DNA from: Paractinoplanes bogorensis
GTDB lineage: Bacteria; Actinomycetota; Actinomycetes; Mycobacteriales; Micromonosporaceae
DNA: 64,000 nt
Direction: 5' to 3'
Assembly: GCF_018829635.1 (NCBI RefSeq)
Contig: NZ_JAHKKG010000003.1
Coordinates: 124,001-188,000 of the forward strand
The translations under genes and the position numbers were made by a program. A model generated the notes under the pieces. It worked only from the letters and a program-made list of their open reading frames with translations. It did no database searches and was not told the DNA's origin. Positions 61,358 to 64,000 of this stretch are shown here, one piece after another (positions within the stretch are counted from its first letter, which is position 1; every line of letters begins with the position of its first letter).

Positions 61358-62590
61358 ATGGTGCAGCGTCAGGTCCCGAAGCCGGCCGAGATCTTCGAGC
61401 TCATGCGGTTCAAGAAGCCTCAGCTCAACGGCCGCACGCGCCGGCTCGAGGCGGCGCTCACCATCGAAGACCTGCGCCTCGTCGCCAAGCGCCGGACGCC
61501 GCGGGCCGCCTTCGACTACACCGACGGCGCCGCCGAGGACGAGTTGTCGCTGGCCCGGGCCCGGCAGGCGTTCCGCGACATCGAGTTCCACCCGTCCGTG
61601 CTGCGTGACGTCGCGAAGGTCGACACCTCGGTGACGGTGTTCGGCGGCCGCTCGGCGTTGCCGTTCGGCATCGCGCCGACCGGGTTCACCCGGCTCATGC
61701 AGACCGAGGGCGAGGTGGCCGGGGCCGGTGCCGCGGCCGCCGCCGGCATCCCGTTCTGCCTGTCCACGCTCGGCACCACCAGCATCGAGACGGTCAAGGA
61801 GGTCAACCCGGCCGGCCGCAACTGGTTCCAGCTGTACGTGATGCGGCAGCGCGAGATCTCGTACGCGCTGGTCGAACGCGCCGCCAAGGCCGGCTTCGAC
61901 ACCCTCTTCTTCACCGTCGACACCCCGATCGCCGGGGCACGGCTCCGCGACAAGCGCAACGGCTTCTCGATCCCGCCGCAGCTGAGCCTGCGGACGATCG
62001 CCAACGCCGTGCCCCGCCCCTGGTGGTGGTACGACTTCCTGACCACCCCGAAGCTCGAGTTCGCCTCGCTGTCGTCCACCGGCGGCACGGTCGGCGAACT
62101 GCTCGACGCGGCCATGGACCCGACGATCAGCTACGAAGATCTGCGGATCATCCGGGAGATGTGGCCCGGCAAGCTGGCGGTCAAGGGCGTGCAGACCGTC
62201 GACGACGCCAGGAAGCTGGCCGGCCTCGGCGTCGACGGCATCGTCCTGTCCAACCACGGCGGCCGCCAGCTCGACCGCGCCCCGATCCCGTTCCACCTGC
62301 TGCCCAAGGTGGTGCGCGAGGTCGGCGCCGACGTCGAGGTCATGGTCGACACCGGCATCATGCACGGCGCCGACATCGTCGCCTGCATGGCTCTGGGGGC
62401 CCGGTTCACCCAGATCGGGCGCGCCTACCTGTACGGGCTGATGGCCGGCGGTCGCCCGGGCGTCGACCGGACCATCGAGATCCTGACCGAGCAGATCGTC
62501 CGTACGATGAAACTGCTCGGCGCCCACACGATCGACGAGCTGACGCCGGCGCACGTGACCCAGCTCCGGCGCCTGCTCCCGATCGACTGA
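61358..62590 (+). CDS. FMN-dependent alpha-hydroxy-acid dehydrogenase/oxidase
   Basis: A 410-residue FMN-dependent enzyme of the L-lactate dehydrogenase (LldD)/glycolate oxidase family. [13 protein letters not shown] near residue 49, [13 protein letters not shown] near 111, and the key catalytic His-Gly-Gly-Arg in [13 protein letters not shown] near residue 298 are intact. FMN-phosphate binding is seen in [15 protein letters not shown] near 330 and [13 protein letters not shown] near 356. DTGIMHG replaces the more usual DGGIRRG-type loop, a modest change. It oxidises a 2-hydroxy acid such as lactate in the cytoplasm or at the membrane face; the substrate is not certain. Confidence 0.9.
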   Translation: MVQRQVPKPAEIFELMRFKKPQLNGRTRRLEAALTIEDLRLVAKRRTPRAAFDYTDGAAEDELSLARARQAFRDIEFHPSVLRDVAKVDTSVTVFGGRSALPFGIAPTGFTRLMQTEGEVAGAGAAAAAGIPFCLSTLGTTSIETVKEVNPAGRNWFQLYVMRQREISYALVERAAKAGFDTLFFTVDTPIAGARLRDKRNGFSIPPQLSLRTIANAVPRPWWWYDFLTTPKLEFASLSSTGGTVGELLDAAMDPTISYEDLRIIREMWPGKLAVKGVQTVDDARKLAGLGVDGIVLSNHGGRQLDRAPIPFHLLPKVVREVGADVEVMVDTGIMHGADIVACMALGARFTQIGRAYLYGLMAGGRPGVDRTIEILTEQIVRTMKLLGAHTIDELTPAHVTQLRRLLPID

Positions 62591-62596
62591 AACTGA

Positions 62597-63685
62597 TCAG
62601 CGTGGCCAGCGCTCCCGCGCCGACGGCAGGGCCGGAAGTGCAGCGGCCGGAGCGTTCTGATACCAGTACGCGGTGGTCGAGATGTCGTCCTGCCGTTCGA
62701 ACAGCCCGTGGTCCCACGCGCCGATCTGCTGCAGCGTCACCCGCAGCCGCTCGTCGAAGTAGATCGGGTCGGGCACGTGGAACCGGTAGAGCCCGTGCAT
62801 CGGCGCGGTCGGCGTCGAGAACGGCGACGCCTTGGTCGTGTCCGCGATCGACCGGTACGGGTAGCCGAAGTAGGGCGCGCTGAACGTCTGGACGACGGGT
62901 TCCGGGGAAGCGCGCAGTTCGTCCTGGAACGCCCACGCTCCGCCCGCGTAGTCCTCGAGACCCGTGCTGCACAGCGTCGGAAAGTCGGAGTCGCCGTCGA
63001 CGTAGAACTTGACCTCGCCCTCACCCCACCAGAAGCGGGTCAGCGACGCGAGCGCCACATACGTACCGAGGTAGACGCCGCTGCCCTCGACCCCGTCCAG
63101 GATGACGTGGTCCTCACCCAGCGCAGTGGTGCCGTTGGACCGCCGCCACTGCGCGTGGAAGTAGCCGGCGTCCGCCTCCACCGGACCGGTCGTGTAGTCG
63201 ATCTGGAAGAAGATGTGCTCGAGGTCGCCCGGGTGCTGGCTCTCCAGGGTGATCCGGGCGCCGGTGCGGAACGGCATCGGGATGTACGAGTTCATCCCGC
63301 CGGTCGGCGCGACCACGATCGGCACCGACGTGACGAGAGCCCGCGTCGCGAACCCGTTGCAGAAGAAGTCACCCAGCGGCACCTCGACCGACGGCGTGTC
63401 CGAGCCGTCCCAATAGGCGCGCAGCACCAGGTCGCGCAGGACAAAAGGCCCGGCTTCCGTACGGTCGGCCACCGTGATCCAGATGTGCCGGATGACGCCG
63501 GGCCCCTCGATGTCGGCCAGGGTCAGCGTCTCACCGGCCGGCAGCGGCAGATACGCCGTGCCCTTGCGCCCGGGGCCGAGCGGGGACGCGGTCCGCGCGC
63601 CCAGACCGGGGGCGCCGGTCGGGTTCTCGGCGTTGATCGACCGGCTGCGGACGCCGGGCATGAGGGTGCTCCACGAGTTGAACAA
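62597..63685 (-). CDS. Glycoside hydrolase family 172 (DUF2961) protein
   Basis: A 362-residue protein of the DUF2961/GH172 family. Conserved features are GKGTAYLPLPAGETLTLADI near the N-terminus (with RKG), GPGVIRHIWIT, VEVPLGDFFCNGF, MPFRTGARITLESQ, and GTGLEDYAGGAW-like STGLEDYAGGAWAF near residue 245 that holds the Glu proposed for catalysis. Family members act on fructan-derived or D-arabinan furanosides. No signal peptide is visible, so it is probably cytoplasmic, acting on an imported oligosaccharide. The start is TTG at 63685 with AAGGA upstream. A sugar ABC permease gene lies 9 bases before it, so the two are one operon. Confidence 0.88.
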   Translation of the reverse strand: MFNSWSTLMPGVRSRSINAENPTGAPGLGARTASPLGPGRKGTAYLPLPAGETLTLADIEGPGVIRHIWITVADRTEAGPFVLRDLVLRAYWDGSDTPSVEVPLGDFFCNGFATRALVTSVPIVVAPTGGMNSYIPMPFRTGARITLESQHPGDLEHIFFQIDYTTGPVEADAGYFHAQWRRSNGTTALGEDHVILDGVEGSGVYLGTYVALASLTRFWWGEGEVKFYVDGDSDFPTLCSTGLEDYAGGAWAFQDELRASPEPVVQTFSAPYFGYPYRSIADTTKASPFSTPTAPMHGLYRFHVPDPIYFDERLRVTLQQIGAWDHGLFERQDDISTTAYWYQNAPAAALPALPSARERWPR

Positions 63686-63694
63686 GGGGGGTCC

Positions 63695-64000
63695 TTACTT
63701 GATCGAGCCGGCGGTGACGCCGTGGCTCAGGGTGCGCTGGAAGATCAGGAAGAAGACGAGCGTCGGCAGCAGCGACAGCAGCGAGCCGGCGTTCAAAGTG
63801 GTGATGTCGATCGAGTGCTGACCACGCAGCGTGGACAGGGCGATCGGCACGGTCTGTGACGACGCGTCGGAGAGCAGCACGACCGGGATGTAGAACTCGT
63901 TCCACGTCCAGATGAAGAAGAAGACCACCAGCACCGAGAGGGTGGGCCGCAGCACGGGCAGGATGATCTTCCACAGGATCGTCCACCGGCCGGCGCCGTC
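63695..64000 (-). CDS. Carbohydrate ABC transporter permease, MalG type, 5' truncated
   Basis: The last 101 codons of a permease that begins beyond the right window edge. The conserved EAA-loop end (DGAGRWTILWKIILPVLRP) is at the very edge of the window. Two membrane helices follow, and the C-terminus ends FQRTLSHGVTAGSIK, which is typical of MalG-type inner-membrane components of sugar importers. It would import the sugar processed by the GH172 protein encoded next. Binding protein and other permease genes are expected outside the window. Confidence 0.92.
   Translation of the reverse strand, partial: DGAGRWTILWKIILPVLRPTLSVLVVFFFIWTWNEFYIPVVLLSDASSQTVPIALSTLRGQHSIDITTLNAGSLLSLLPTLVFFLIFQRTLSHGVTAGSIK

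Overview
The window is high-GC actinobacterial DNA, most likely from Micromonosporaceae and possibly Actinoplanes-like. The evidence is strong G/C bias at third codon positions, frequent GTG and TTG starts, ATGA/GTGA overlaps inside operons, many apparently leaderless promoters (TANNNT, 6-7 nt, then the start codon), secreted ALF/ricin/VCBS and PIG-L/lectin proteins, and a very frequent CGTACG palindrome. The genus is an inference. About 60 genes cover almost everything; no gene-free stretch exceeds 300 bases. The first and last genes are cut by the window edges.

1-9.1 kb: end of a GGDEF-EAL protein; a minus-strand pair (NAD-dependent epimerase, multi-pass membrane glycosyltransferase-like protein); a tightly overlapped plus-strand operon (GT2 glycosyltransferase, DUF2064 protein, methyltransferase, cytochrome-b/molybdopterin oxidoreductase, small membrane protein); then an OmpR-type two-component system. 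9.1-17.5 kb: a small membrane protein, a three-domain NodB deacetylase-GT2-LytR/CpsA/Psr fusion, a CorA-type transporter, argG, and a secreted ALF/ricin/VCBS protein. 17.5-21.9 kb: Gfo/Idh plus ThuA pair, FhuF-like protein, DUF1963 protein, an FhuF 3'-end remnant, and a Uma2-family protein.

21.9-28.4 kb: a tripartite tricarboxylate transport operon (tctC-tctB-tctA), a second divergent TctC, and a DcuS/DcuR-type two-component system, probably one sensing and uptake module. 28.4-30.9 kb: a beta-propeller protein and a secreted PIG-L deacetylase with three lectin repeats.

31.0-46.1 kb: a hexuronate catabolic island. An IclR regulator is flanked by a tautomerase gene and by the operon kduI-kduD-ribose-type ABC transporter (binding protein, two permeases, ATPase)-aldehyde dehydrogenase-KDPG aldolase-kdgK. 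Matching 16-bp palindromes lie beside the -10 elements of both the tautomerase and kduI, which suggests one regulon. Downstream is a 1409-aa secreted ThuA-copper radical oxidase-LamG protein behind an AT-rich perfect palindrome.

46.1-64 kb: secreted hypothetical protein, serine hydrolase, Lrp regulator, a tRNA-Leu-like 3' fragment, an apparently iron-regulated heterodimeric ABC exporter with complementary degenerate ATP sites, two small secreted proteins, two alpha/beta hydrolases, two TetR regulators, an aldo/keto reductase, a CmtR-like metal sensor with a cation diffusion facilitator, a TrkH/TrkA potassium system, an FMN-dependent alpha-hydroxy-acid dehydrogenase, and the end of a GH172/ABC sugar operon. 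No CRISPR array, insertion sequence, rRNA or intact tRNA was seen.
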